Shown here: in pieces, positions 43,585 through 53,762 of the stretch
Position numbering within the stretch: position 1 is the stretch's first letter
Layout of the letters: every line of letters starts with the position of its first letter
Origin: Ferriphaselus amnicola
GTDB lineage: Bacteria > Pseudomonadota > Gammaproteobacteria > Burkholderiales > Gallionellaceae
DNA: 64,000 bases
NCBI RefSeq assembly: GCF_000974685.2
Contig: NZ_AP018738.1
Location: 2,294,001 to 2,358,000, forward strand
Direction: 5' to 3'
Program-made: the position numbers and the translations under genes
The notes under the pieces: generated by a model
What the model saw: the letters and a program-made list of their open reading frames with translations, nothing else
Database searches by the model: none
Told to the model about the DNA's origin: nothing

Positions 43585-46440
43585 ATGCTGTACACCGCCG
43601 AAACCTCCGCCGTTGTTCCGCCGCCTTTCCAGCACGGAACCGAATCCTCAGAAGCCAGCGCTTCCGTGTTCGATCTATATAAAGTCGTGCGCCGTAACGG
43701 CTCCGTCGTCCCGTTCGAGCCGTCCAAGATCGCCATCGCCGTAACCAAGGCGTTCATCGCTGTCAACGGCAGCCAAGCCGCCGGTTCCGCCCGTGTACGC
43801 GAAATGGTGGAGCAACTCACCGCCAACGTGGTGAACGCGCTGGTGCGCCGTCAGCCGCAGGGCGGCACGGTACATATCGAAGACATCCAAGATCAGGTCG
43901 AGCTGTCGCTAATGCGCTCCGGCGAACACGACGTGGCGCGAGCCTATGTGCTTTATCGCGAGCAGCGCTCCCAAGAGCGCGCCAAGGCGAAGAAGACTGA
44001 GGTCGAACATACGCTGAACGTCACCCATCTGGACGGCAGCCTGCATCCGCTGGACATGTCGCGCCTGAAGAACGTCATTGCGTCATCTTGCGAAGGCTTG
44101 GGCAATGCGGTCGATCCCGAGCTGATCCTCAAGCAAACCCTGAAAGACCTGTACGAAGGTGTGTCACTGAAGGAAGTCCACAAGAGCACCATCCTGTCCG
44201 CACGCACCCTGATCGAGAAAGACCCAGCTTACGGCTTCGTCACCGCTCGCCTGCTACTGGACAACATCCGCTTCGTCATTCTGGGCGAAGAGGTAACGCA
44301 AGCTGAAATGGCTGCGCGTTACGCCGAGTATTTCCCCAAATTCATCAAGCGCGGCATCGATGCCGAGTTGCTGAACCCAGAGCTAGGCCACTACGACCTA
44401 GCTCGTCTGGGCGCCGAGCTAGACGCCAGCCGCGACCTGAACTTCAACTACCTCGGCTTGCAAACCCTGTATGACCGCTACTTCCTGCACATCGAAGACG
44501 AACGCATCGAGCTACCGCAAGCGTTTTTCATGCGTGTGGCGATGGGTCTAGCGCTGAACGAGATCGACCGCGAAGCGCGCGCCATCGAGTTCTACCGCTT
44601 GCTGTCCAGCTTCGACTTCATGTCGTCCACGCCGACGCTGTTCAACTCTGGCACGCGCCGTTCGCAACTGTCTTCCTGCTACCTGACCACTGTCGCGGAC
44701 GACCTCGACGGCATCTACGAAGCCTTGAAGGAGAACGCGCTGCTGTCCAAGTTCGCTGGCGGTCTGGGCAACGACTGGACCAGCGTGCGTGCGCTGGGCA
44801 GCCACATCAAGGGCACTAACGGCAAGTCGCAAGGCGTGGTGCCGTTCCTCAAGGTGGTGAACGACACCGCCGTGGCGGTGAACCAAGGCGGCAAGCGCAA
44901 GGGCGCGGTATGCGCCTATCTGGAGACTTGGCACCTCGACATCGAAGAGTTCATGGAGCTGCGCAAGAACACCGGCGACGACCGCCGACGCACCCACGAC
45001 ATGAACACCGCCAACTGGATCCCCGATCTGTTCATGAAGCGCGTGATGGAAGGTGGCGAGTGGACGCTGTTCTCGCCATCAACCTGCCCAGACCTGCATG
45101 ACAAATTCGGCGCTGACTTTGAAAAGGCCTACACCGGTTACGAGGCGAAGGTCGCTTCCGGCGAGTTGAAGCTGTTCAAAAAGGTCGCCGCCGCTTCGCT
45201 GTGGCGCAAGATGCTGACCATGCTGTTCGAGACCGGCCATCCCTGGATCACTTTCAAGGATCCGTGCAACATCCGTAGCCCGCAACAGCACGTCGGTGTG
45301 GTGCACAGTTCCAACCTGTGTACCGAGATCACGCTGAACACCTCGGAATCCGAGATCGCCGTGTGCAACCTGGGCTCGGTGAACCTGGCCGCGCACCTGA
45401 CTGCTGACGGCAAGCTCGACCACACTAAGCTACAGCGCACCATCCGCACCGCGATGCGCATGCTAGACAACGTGATCGACATCAATTTCTACGCTGTGAA
45501 GAAAGCGCGCGACGCCAATTTGCGCCATCGTCCAGTGGGCATGGGCATCATGGGCTTTCAGGATGCGCTGCACACTCTGCGCGTCCCTTACGCCAGCGAA
45601 CAGGCTGTGGAATTCGCCGACCGCTCGATGGAAGCCGTGTGCTACTACGCCTACCTCGCCTCCACCGATCTAGCTGAAGAACGCGGTCGCTACTCCAGCT
45701 ATCGCGGCAGCCTGTGGGATAAGGGCATCCTGCCGCAAGACACGCTGGACATGCTGCGCGACGCTCGCGGCGGCTACGTCGAAGTGGACACCTCCGCCAC
45801 GCTAGACTGGGCCGCGCTGCGCGCCCGCATCGCCCAACATGGCATGCGCAATTCCAACTGCGTGGCGATCGCCCCGACCGCGACCATCTCCAACATCGTC
45901 GGCGTGTCGGCCAGCATCGAGCCGACCTACCAGAACATCTTCGTGAAATCGAACCTGTCCGGCGAATTCACCATCATCAACGACCACTTGGTGAACGACC
46001 TCAAAGCACTCGGCCTGTGGGATGAAGTGATGATTGCCGACTTGAAGTATTTCGACGGTAGCTTGAGCAAAATCGACCGCATCCCAGCCGAGCTGCGCAA
46101 CCTGTACGCCACCGCGTTTGAAGTCGAACCTAGCTGGCTGATCGAAGCCGCCTCGCGTCGCCAGAAATGGATCGACCAAGCGCAATCGCTCAATATCTAC
46201 ATGGCAGGTGTTTCTGGTCGCAAGCTGGATGAGACCTACAAGATGGCTTGGCTGCGCGGCTTGAAGACAACGTATTACCTGCGTACTTTGGGCGCGACTT
46301 CGGCAGAGAAATCGACCTCGCGTGCAGGTTCGCTGAATGCCGTACCGAACAGCGGCGGGATTGCGACGGCCTCGGCCGCTCCTGTTGAGGAGACGAAGTT
46401 CTGCTCGATTGACAACCCCGAGTGTGAAGCCTGCCAGTAA
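43585..46440 (+). CDS. nrdA: class I ribonucleotide reductase, large subunit
   Basis: 951-residue catalytic subunit making deoxyribonucleotides. The N-terminus carries two ATP-cone-like segments (VVRRNGSVVPFEPSKIAIAV and VTHLDGSLHPLDMSRLKNVI), which suggests allosteric control by dATP/ATP. Active-site residues: Cys in SSCYLT near 365, NLCTEITLN (radical Cys and Glu) near 578 and AVCNLGSVNL near 593. The C-terminal redox pair is in CSIDNPECEACQ. GGGAGAA precedes the ATG. It is followed by nrdB 105 bp downstream. Confidence 0.96.
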   Translation: MLYTAETSAVVPPPFQHGTESSEASASVFDLYKVVRRNGSVVPFEPSKIAIAVTKAFIAVNGSQAAGSARVREMVEQLTANVVNALVRRQPQGGTVHIEDIQDQVELSLMRSGEHDVARAYVLYREQRSQERAKAKKTEVEHTLNVTHLDGSLHPLDMSRLKNVIASSCEGLGNAVDPELILKQTLKDLYEGVSLKEVHKSTILSARTLIEKDPAYGFVTARLLLDNIRFVILGEEVTQAEMAARYAEYFPKFIKRGIDAELLNPELGHYDLARLGAELDASRDLNFNYLGLQTLYDRYFLHIEDERIELPQAFFMRVAMGLALNEIDREARAIEFYRLLSSFDFMSSTPTLFNSGTRRSQLSSCYLTTVADDLDGIYEALKENALLSKFAGGLGNDWTSVRALGSHIKGTNGKSQGVVPFLKVVNDTAVAVNQGGKRKGAVCAYLETWHLDIEEFMELRKNTGDDRRRTHDMNTANWIPDLFMKRVMEGGEWTLFSPSTCPDLHDKFGADFEKAYTGYEAKVASGELKLFKKVAAASLWRKMLTMLFETGHPWITFKDPCNIRSPQQHVGVVHSSNLCTEITLNTSESEIAVCNLGSVNLAAHLTADGKLDHTKLQRTIRTAMRMLDNVIDINFYAVKKARDANLRHRPVGMGIMGFQDALHTLRVPYASEQAVEFADRSMEAVCYYAYLASTDLAEERGRYSSYRGSLWDKGILPQDTLDMLRDARGGYVEVDTSATLDWAALRARIAQHGMRNSNCVAIAPTATISNIVGVSASIEPTYQNIFVKSNLSGEFTIINDHLVNDLKALGLWDEVMIADLKYFDGSLSKIDRIPAELRNLYATAFEVEPSWLIEAASRRQKWIDQAQSLNIYMAGVSGRKLDETYKMAWLRGLKTTYYLRTLGATSAEKSTSRAGSLNAVPNSGGIATASAAPVEETKFCSIDNPECEACQ

Positions 46441-46545
46441 GGCCGGTTCCAAGCGAGCGGCCTGTAAGCAGGTCGCTCATTGATAAGCATCCATAGAACA
46501 AGCGACACCTTTCCCGCACAGCGGGAACCAAGCAGGAGAACCGAA

Positions 46546-47688
46546 ATGCTATCTTTCGACGACGAGATCACCCCTTCCATCGCCCCTGCCATCCGCATGG
46601 GCGCGATGAATTCCGCCACATCCATGCTGAGCAGCACCAGCACGGCAACTCAGACTGCGTCCACCGGCACAGGTCGCGTGCGCGTGGAAGACAAACGCAT
46701 CATCAATAGCCGCGCCGATGTGAATCAGCTGGTGCCGTTCAAATACAAATGGGCGTGGGAGAAATACCTCGCGGCGTGCGCTAATCATTGGATGCCGCAA
46801 GAAGTGAACATGTCCGCCGACATCGCGCTGTGGAAGAACCCCAACGGCCTGACCGAGGACGAGCGTCGTCTGGTCAAGCGCAATCTGGGCTTCTTCACCA
46901 CCGCCGATTCGCTGGCAGCAAACAACATCGCGCTGGGCACCTATCGCCATATCACCAACCCGGAATGCCGCCAGTTCCTGCTGCGTCAGGCCTTCGAGGA
47001 AGCCATCCACACCCACGCCTACCAGTACATCGTAGAGAGCCTAGGGCTGGACGAAGGCGAGGTGTTCAACGCTTATCACGAGATCCAGAGCATCCGCGAC
47101 AAGGACGAGTTCCTGATCCCGTTCATCGAGACGCTGACCGACCCGGACTTCAAGACCGGCACGCCGGAAGCCGACCAGAAGCTGCTGCGCAGCCTGATCG
47201 TGTTCGCCTGCATCATGGAAGGCCTGTTCTTCTACGTCGGCTTCGTGCAGATCCTGGCGCTCGGTCGCCAAAACAAGATGACAGGCGCGGCCGAGCAATA
47301 CCAGTACATCCTGCGCGACGAGTCCATGCATCTAAATTTTGGCGTGGACGTGATCAACCAGATCAAGCTAGAGAATCCGCACCTGTGGACACCCGAGTTC
47401 CGCGCCGAGATCCAAGGCCTGTTCCAGAAAGCCGTTGACCTCGAATACCGTTACGCCGAAGACACCATGCCGCGCGGCGTGCTCGGACTGAATTCCGGCA
47501 TGTTCAAGGAATACCTGCGCTTCATCGCTAACCGCCGCTGCCAGCAGATCGGCATCGACGTACTGTTCCAAGGCGCAACCAACCCCTTCCCCTGGATGGC
47601 CGAAATGATCGACTTGAAGAAGGAAAAGAACTTCTTCGAGACGCGCGTCACCGAATATCAGTCGGGCGGAGCATTGAGTTGGGATTAA
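46546..47688 (+). CDS. nrdB: class I ribonucleotide reductase, small subunit
   Basis: 380-residue radical-generating subunit. Metal-ligand motifs: TADSLAANN (Asp), [15 protein letters not shown] (Glu, His and the nearby Tyr expected to carry the radical) and [14 protein letters not shown]. The ATG at 46546 is supported by AGGAGA upstream; an earlier in-frame start at 46480 would read through the leader. The nucleotide region after it ends with a clear terminator hairpin. Metal use (iron or manganese) cannot be told. Confidence 0.95.
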   Translation: MLSFDDEITPSIAPAIRMGAMNSATSMLSSTSTATQTASTGTGRVRVEDKRIINSRADVNQLVPFKYKWAWEKYLAACANHWMPQEVNMSADIALWKNPNGLTEDERRLVKRNLGFFTTADSLAANNIALGTYRHITNPECRQFLLRQAFEEAIHTHAYQYIVESLGLDEGEVFNAYHEIQSIRDKDEFLIPFIETLTDPDFKTGTPEADQKLLRSLIVFACIMEGLFFYVGFVQILALGRQNKMTGAAEQYQYILRDESMHLNFGVDVINQIKLENPHLWTPEFRAEIQGLFQKAVDLEYRYAEDTMPRGVLGLNSGMFKEYLRFIANRRCQQIGIDVLFQGATNPFPWMAEMIDLKKEKNFFETRVTEYQSGGALSWD

Positions 47689-47720
47689 TTCCCGCTTGAC
47701 GATAGGACAGATCAACCATT

Positions 47721-47748
47721 AACTAAGCCCCGATCTCGGGGCTTAGTT
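47721..47748 (+). terminator. terminator of nrdAB
   Basis: aactaagccccga pairs with tcggggcttagtt, followed by gttctc. It lies 32 bp past the nrdB stop. A G+C-rich stem and position support a factor-independent terminator; it may also serve the convergent lipoprotein gene. Confidence 0.8.
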
Positions 47749-47798
47749 GTTCTCAGTCCAAGTTCACCTAGTCTGAATAAGAGCCTGACTAAATAGCT

Positions 47799-48320
47799 CT
47801 ATTTCGCGGCTTGATGCTGCTGACCACCACTCTGCTCTTGCGTTGGCTGGCTGCTACTCTGCTCTTTCGGCTGCTGGCTATTTCCATCGGCTTTTTGTGT
47901 CTTGGCATCAATCTTTTGATTTTCGCGCCCCATGAAAATCTGCACTAGCGGGGGGTACTCATAAGCGCTGCCATTGTTGTGATCAATAATGGCACCGACT
48001 CCCCCACCAAATAATATGTTGCCGAACATATTACCTTTAGTGCGGGAGACAACTGCTGCGGTGCCCGCATCAATTCCCTGCTTCTTGCAGATAACACGCA
48101 AATCTTTATTTGACCGATGTACAGTCGTCGAACCCGGTGTAACAACAAACCAAGTACCCTCGTCATTGGTTAGTTCGCATTTAGCCCCATCGAGTTCTGC
48201 CCCCTCTGATGAGAGGGTCTCAAATGACATTGGCTGGGTTGTTCCGCTCCCTGTGATCGTGGAACATCCTGTAGCAGATGCACATATAGCCAGTAAAATT
48301 ACCGATGTGATTTTGTTCAT
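47799..48320 (-). CDS. small lipoprotein, unknown function
   Basis: 173 residues. The signal MNKITSVILLAICASATGCS has a clear lipobox (ATGC). The globular part (LDGAKCELTNDEGTWFVVTP, RSNKDLRVICKKQG) has two Cys and a hydrophobic, Gly-rich segment (GNMFGNILFGGGVGAIID). The last 45 residues are Gln/Ser/Lys-rich and disordered. It resembles small outer-membrane lipoproteins of the type seen next to prophage or envelope genes, but no specific family is claimed. It stands alone and converges with nrdB. Confidence 0.75.
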   Translation of the reverse strand: MNKITSVILLAICASATGCSTITGSGTTQPMSFETLSSEGAELDGAKCELTNDEGTWFVVTPGSTTVHRSNKDLRVICKKQGIDAGTAAVVSRTKGNMFGNILFGGGVGAIIDHNNGSAYEYPPLVQIFMGRENQKIDAKTQKADGNSQQPKEQSSSQPTQEQSGGQQHQAAK

Positions 48321-48699
48321 ACAACAACCCCTGAAGTTATATATTTTAAATGTTATTAATTAATCATCTGGTTGCCACCAAGCAGTTGGTGTCACCAAGA
48401 TTATTTCGAAAGATTAATGCCAGCATCCCGCTCAGATTTTCTAGTAGATACGCGATTCTCGAGTGGATGCGGCCGTGACTCTATATGACCTCAAAAAATA
48501 TAACCATATGCCGATGGATATAGACAGGATATATATCCTCCCCCTAATTTCACCAACTTTACGGACTTTTGAAGCCCCCAGATTCGCTCCCGATCGCCAG
48601 CATCCCTGGTACATCTCAATGACTTACGCACAACGTATATCAGACAAAGCCAAAGCGCCCCGAATGGGGCGCTTTGGCTTTGTCTGATATGAGTACAGC
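48321..48699. other. 379-bp intergenic region with a long palindrome
   Basis: Between the lipoprotein gene and the acyltransferase gene, both on the minus strand. It should hold the promoter of the lipoprotein gene. The main feature is the 25-bp arm palindrome at 48637-48690 just past the acyltransferase stop. Short frames here are chance. Confidence 0.6.
48637..48690 (-). terminator. long perfect palindrome after the acyltransferase gene
   Basis: A 25-bp perfect stem reading atatcagacaaagccaaagc and further to the centre, with a gaat loop. It lies ten bases beyond the stop of the gene at 48700. It is much longer than a usual terminator stem, so it may act on both strands. Confidence 0.7.
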
Positions 48700-49800
48700 C
48701 TAGTGTAAGCCCACTGCTGCCAGCCAGCCTGACGCAAAAAAGCTGGCGGGGAGTAACAATCGCATCTTTTGTGAAAGGTATCTGCTCTCCACCCATTGGT
48801 AGAATAGCGCGCCACCCACAATACTGATGGCAAAGCCTAGAACCATCCCAAACGCATTGACAATAGGATCGGCCGGGAAAAGTTGGGAGAAAGCTGCATT
48901 CACAACCAGCAGAAGCGGGAAGTGAACTAGGAAGACGGAGAAGGAGATGCGTCCAAGGTAAGTCAGCCTTTGCGGCATGGACCAACGGATCAGGCCGCCG
49001 CTGCGACAGGCCCAGCCCATGAACAACGCAACTACGCCCGCGACCAAAATACGCTCGCGGAAGTCGGTCAACAGCGCAGCCTCGACCACGAGTCCCAGCA
49101 CAAGCAAGCCGAGGAGGCTATAGCGGCTGCGCCCCACCCAGTAGCTCAACATGCCTAGGCCGTAAGCGCCGAAGAAATAGAGCGCGGTCTCGTCCCACAG
49201 GGAGTCACGATTGAAGCCGAACAGTGAGATCAGCGTCAGGCCGGCGATCAGTAATCGGCTGGCGAACCGCTGCCCTTCGGCTTCGAAACGCCGAGAGAAC
49301 CAGAGCAGACACGCGGCTAGTGCGAACAGTTGAAAGTCGATGGCCACATACCATACACCCGCCGACAGGGCATCTTGATCGAGCAAGTCTTGCAACAGCA
49401 GCAGATGGGCAATGAGCTGGCCCAGACTGGGCGCATCAGGGATGGAGTCATGCGCCATCCACTCCCTAGCCAGCGCGGCACATCCGATCGCCAGCGAAAG
49501 AGCCGCGAGATAAGGAATGACTAACCTCAAGTAGCGCTGAGTAATGAGCTGCATCGGCTCAATGGCCAGTGCCACGCCATGCGGAGCAAATTTACGCGCC
49601 ACAAGGAACCCAGCGACGACAAAGAACACCTGCACCGCCATGCGACCGTATTGATAAAACCCGTCGACTAGCGTGGGAAATAAGGGATAGGCGGCATCCG
49701 ACATCGGGCCATAGAAAGCCAAGTGATGGAACACGATAGCTAGACAGGCGACCGCCTTGAGGGCATCAACCACGGGCATACGGGAAAGGGCACTGCTCAT
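48700..49800 (-). CDS. acyltransferase 3 family membrane protein (OafA/YrhL-like)
   Basis: About 366 residues with around ten membrane helices. The N-terminus (VVDALKAVACLAIVFHHLAF) carries the family's conserved His pair, and a following Arg-rich segment (FVVAGFLVARKFAPHG) is typical. Such proteins O-acetylate or acylate surface polysaccharides or glycans in the inner membrane; the acceptor is unknown. An ATG at 49800 is preferred; a GTG at 49812 is also possible. It is a single gene, divergent from purB, ending at a long palindrome. Confidence 0.88.
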   Translation of the reverse strand: MSSALSRMPVVDALKAVACLAIVFHHLAFYGPMSDAAYPLFPTLVDGFYQYGRMAVQVFFVVAGFLVARKFAPHGVALAIEPMQLITQRYLRLVIPYLAALSLAIGCAALAREWMAHDSIPDAPSLGQLIAHLLLLQDLLDQDALSAGVWYVAIDFQLFALAACLLWFSRRFEAEGQRFASRLLIAGLTLISLFGFNRDSLWDETALYFFGAYGLGMLSYWVGRSRYSLLGLLVLGLVVEAALLTDFRERILVAGVVALFMGWACRSGGLIRWSMPQRLTYLGRISFSVFLVHFPLLLVVNAAFSQLFPADPIVNAFGMVLGFAISIVGGALFYQWVESRYLSQKMRLLLPASFFASGWLAAVGLH

Positions 49801-50000
49801 TATCTTCTTCACACGCTCAAAATCGGCCGAACTTCGGCCTCACAGCCCACGATTCTAATCGATTTCACCAACATTCTGGCGTCGCACACCCCAAAGGACA
49901 TCGCAACTCCGAGCCGATGTAGGCCTAACGCCACCTGTCGCATCCACATAAAATCGAAACCAAGGGAAGGTCTCCCCACCCCGTTCCCGCTTTCACGTAA

Positions 50001-51404
<1,404 letters not shown>

Positions 51405-51422
51405 CCCATCAGGAGCTGACAG

Positions 51423-51770
51423 ATGCTTAAGTATTACATCTCAATCGGTGTGCTTAGCCTCGTTGCCATCGCAATCGTCGCACTCGGCATCTGTCAGGAC
51501 AATGCCTGCAAGAATTACTTGGGCGGCATCAAGTTCGGCGGCCCAGTCGATCCGCTAGCGAAGTACCAAGAGGTTCTGAAAGACCCTCGCTTCGCCAAAG
51601 CCAACATTACAGAGATCGGCGGGCGCGTGCATGAAACCGGCCACTGTGATCGCTATCGCCGCGCCATCGACAGCCTGACGTTAGGCAGCGACCACGAAAC
51701 CGTGGAACAGAAAGTCGAAGCGATCCTGATCTATCAGGAGGCCGACGAGCGGATGTGTACCGAGGAATGA
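51423..51770 (+). CDS. exported or membrane-anchored unknown protein
   Basis: 115 residues: an N-terminal helix (YYISIGVLSLVAIAIVALGI), then a soluble part with four Cys (ICQDNACKNYLGG, GHCDRYRRAI, ERMCTEE) that may form disulfides in the periplasm. No family recognised. It follows purB by 18 bases, with a possible ribosome site AGGAG, so it is probably read from the purB transcript. It ends next to the convergent metallopeptidase gene. Confidence 0.65.
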   Translation: MLKYYISIGVLSLVAIAIVALGICQDNACKNYLGGIKFGGPVDPLAKYQEVLKDPRFAKANITEIGGRVHETGHCDRYRRAIDSLTLGSDHETVEQKVEAILIYQEADERMCTEE

Positions 51771-51771
51771 T

Positions 51772-52515
51772 TTACTCGGCCAGATGATGTAGCTTAAGCG
51801 CTTGGCGCCTAGCAGCATAGTCTGGGCAAGCGCCCTCCACCACCCGCCAGAACGCCGCCGAGTGATTCATCTCGCGCAGATGCGCCAGTTCGTGGATCAC
51901 CACGTAATCCACCAAATCTAACGATAGCCTCACCAGCCGCCAGTTCAGCCGCACCACGCCACGCGAGGTGCAACTGCCCCAACGGGTGCGCGCCGAGGTC
52001 AGTTTGACCTCCTTGGGCGACACGCCCATACGCTCGGCGTAGAAGGCCACACACTCCTCGAACAAGATCACTGCCTGCCGCCGATACCACGCCGTGACGA
52101 CGCGCTCGATGGCGGCGGCATTGTCTGGATCGGCGACCAGCACGGTCAACACACCCTCAGTGAGCGACGCCGAGGGACGACGACCAAGCTGCACCCGCAA
52201 CGTCAGCGTCTCCCCTTGAAACGGCAGTGCCTCGCCGTCCGCCCAAGTCTGCGTCACCGTCTGCCGCGACTGCCAACTGCCCAGCTTATCCACCACCCAA
52301 TCAGCCCGCTCCCGCAATACGCCATGCAGCCAGGTATCCGTTGCCCGCAAGGGCACGCTGACCGTCAAGCCGCGATGGTCGATGCGCAGGCCGACACTGC
52401 GTCGGCGCGCGCTGCGTTTCAAGGTATAGGGAATCATTTGCCCAGACAGTTCGATGCTGCGCTGCTCGGGAGCGGACGGGGGCGTTGCAATCAGACGACG
52501 AAGTTTACGCAGCAC
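51772..52515 (-). CDS. YgjP-like (DUF45) metallopeptidase
   Basis: 247 residues with the zinc-protease helix HELAHLREMNHSAAFW (HExxH plus the third ligand His) near the C-terminus. The N-terminal part (YTLKRSARRRSVGLRIDHRG) is the usual beta-rich lead of the YgjP/DUF45 family. A cytoplasmic housekeeping or repair role is assumed for the family, with no known substrate. It is last in the glyQ-glyS-gmhB-plsC series. Confidence 0.88.
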   Translation of the reverse strand: MLRKLRRLIATPPSAPEQRSIELSGQMIPYTLKRSARRRSVGLRIDHRGLTVSVPLRATDTWLHGVLRERADWVVDKLGSWQSRQTVTQTWADGEALPFQGETLTLRVQLGRRPSASLTEGVLTVLVADPDNAAAIERVVTAWYRRQAVILFEECVAFYAERMGVSPKEVKLTSARTRWGSCTSRGVVRLNWRLVRLSLDLVDYVVIHELAHLREMNHSAAFWRVVEGACPDYAARRQALKLHHLAE

Positions 52516-52516
52516 G

Positions 52517-53227
52517 TCATTCGGAAAGCTTGGGGATCTCCGCCTCGATCCACGCTTCCACTTGGCGGCTCAGCTCGTCAGCCTTCATGCCTTTTTGCGG
52601 ATGAATGGGCTGGCCGATGCTCAGTGTGATGAGGCCGGGATACTTCAGGAAAGCGTTCTTGCCCCACAACTTACCCGCGTTATGCGCCACCGGCACCACG
52701 GGCGAGCCGCAGCTCACACCCAGCAACGCACCGCCCAACTTGTACTTGCCGCGCTGGCCGTAAGGAACGCGCGTCCCTTCAGGGAAGATCACCACGCAGA
52801 AGCCACGTGCCAACCGGTCTTTGCCTTCACGCAGCAAGGTCCTCATCGCCTCGCGTGATTCGCCACGATTGATGGCGATGGGGCTGGTCATGGCCAAGCC
52901 CCAGCCGAAGAACGGGATCTTCAGCAGCTCGCGCTTAAGCACCCAGACCTGCGGCGGAAACACCAGTTGCAACGCCATCGTCTCCCACGCCGACTGATGT
53001 TTGCACAAAATCAAACATGGCTCCGCGGGGATATTCTCGCGCCCACGCACCTCCATCCGCACGCCGCACACCACGCGCAGCAGCCACAACATGATGTGCG
53101 CCCACTTGGAGATGTAGGCGTAGCGTTGCAGAGGTGACAGCGGAACGACGAGCAGACCGATCAGCATGAACACGGGCGTGATGACCAGTTGCAACAGGAA
53201 GTAGATCAGCGAGCGGAGGATAACCAT
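52517..53227 (-). CDS. plsC: 1-acyl-sn-glycerol-3-phosphate acyltransferase
   Basis: 236-residue inner-membrane enzyme making phosphatidic acid from lysophosphatidic acid. One N-terminal helix (LLQLVITPVFMLIGLLVVPL), then the catalytic H-x4-acid box as CKHQSAWETM and the FPEGTRVPYG box. It follows gmhB by three bases and is the usual neighbour of glyS in betaproteobacteria. Confidence 0.93.
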   Translation of the reverse strand: MVILRSLIYFLLQLVITPVFMLIGLLVVPLSPLQRYAYISKWAHIMLWLLRVVCGVRMEVRGRENIPAEPCLILCKHQSAWETMALQLVFPPQVWVLKRELLKIPFFGWGLAMTSPIAINRGESREAMRTLLREGKDRLARGFCVVIFPEGTRVPYGQRGKYKLGGALLGVSCGSPVVPVAHNAGKLWGKNAFLKYPGLITLSIGQPIHPQKGMKADELSRQVEAWIEAEIPKLSE

Positions 53228-53230
53228 GTT

Positions 53231-53761
53231 TTAGATCAGCGCTGCCACTGCCGCCGCGAGGTCGGGATAGACCAACGTACCTTCCGGCAAGCCGCCCTTA
53301 GCCTGCGTCTGCGTGCCTTTACCCGTCAACACTAGGATAGGCTGAGCTCCGATTTTGACCGCTGCTTCAAGATCACGAAGCGAATCACCGATGGCAGGCA
53401 CACCCGCCAGACTGACGTTGTAACGCGAGGCGATCTCCTCCAGCATACCGTGACGCGGCTTGCGACAAGGGCAATCGGCCTCTGGCCCGTGCGGGCAGAA
53501 AAACACCGCCTCGATGCGCGCCCCCACCAACGCACACGCCTTGTGCATCTTGTCGTGGATGGCGTTCAGCGTCGGCATGTCGAACAAACCGCGCGCCACG
53601 CCCGACTGATTAGTCGCCACCACCACGCGATAATCCGCCTGATTCAAGCGCGCGATCGCCTCCAGACTGCCAGGGATAGGCTTCCATTCTTCCGGCGATT
53701 TGATGAACTGGTCGGAGTCGTAGTTGATGACGCCGTCGCGGTCGAGGATGATGAGTTTCAT
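53231..53761 (-). CDS. gmhB: D-glycero-beta-D-manno-heptose 1,7-bisphosphate 7-phosphatase
   Basis: 176-residue HAD phosphatase in the pathway to the heptose of lipopolysaccharide. The nucleophile motif is ILDRDGVINYDSD. The Cys/His zinc loop is visible (FFCPHGPEADCPCRKPRHG), and GDSLRDLEAAVK is the last HAD motif. It lies two bases from the glyS stop and reads into plsC. Confidence 0.94.
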   Translation of the reverse strand: MKLIILDRDGVINYDSDQFIKSPEEWKPIPGSLEAIARLNQADYRVVVATNQSGVARGLFDMPTLNAIHDKMHKACALVGARIEAVFFCPHGPEADCPCRKPRHGMLEEIASRYNVSLAGVPAIGDSLRDLEAAVKIGAQPILVLTGKGTQTQAKGGLPEGTLVYPDLAAAVAALI

Positions 53762-53762
53762 A

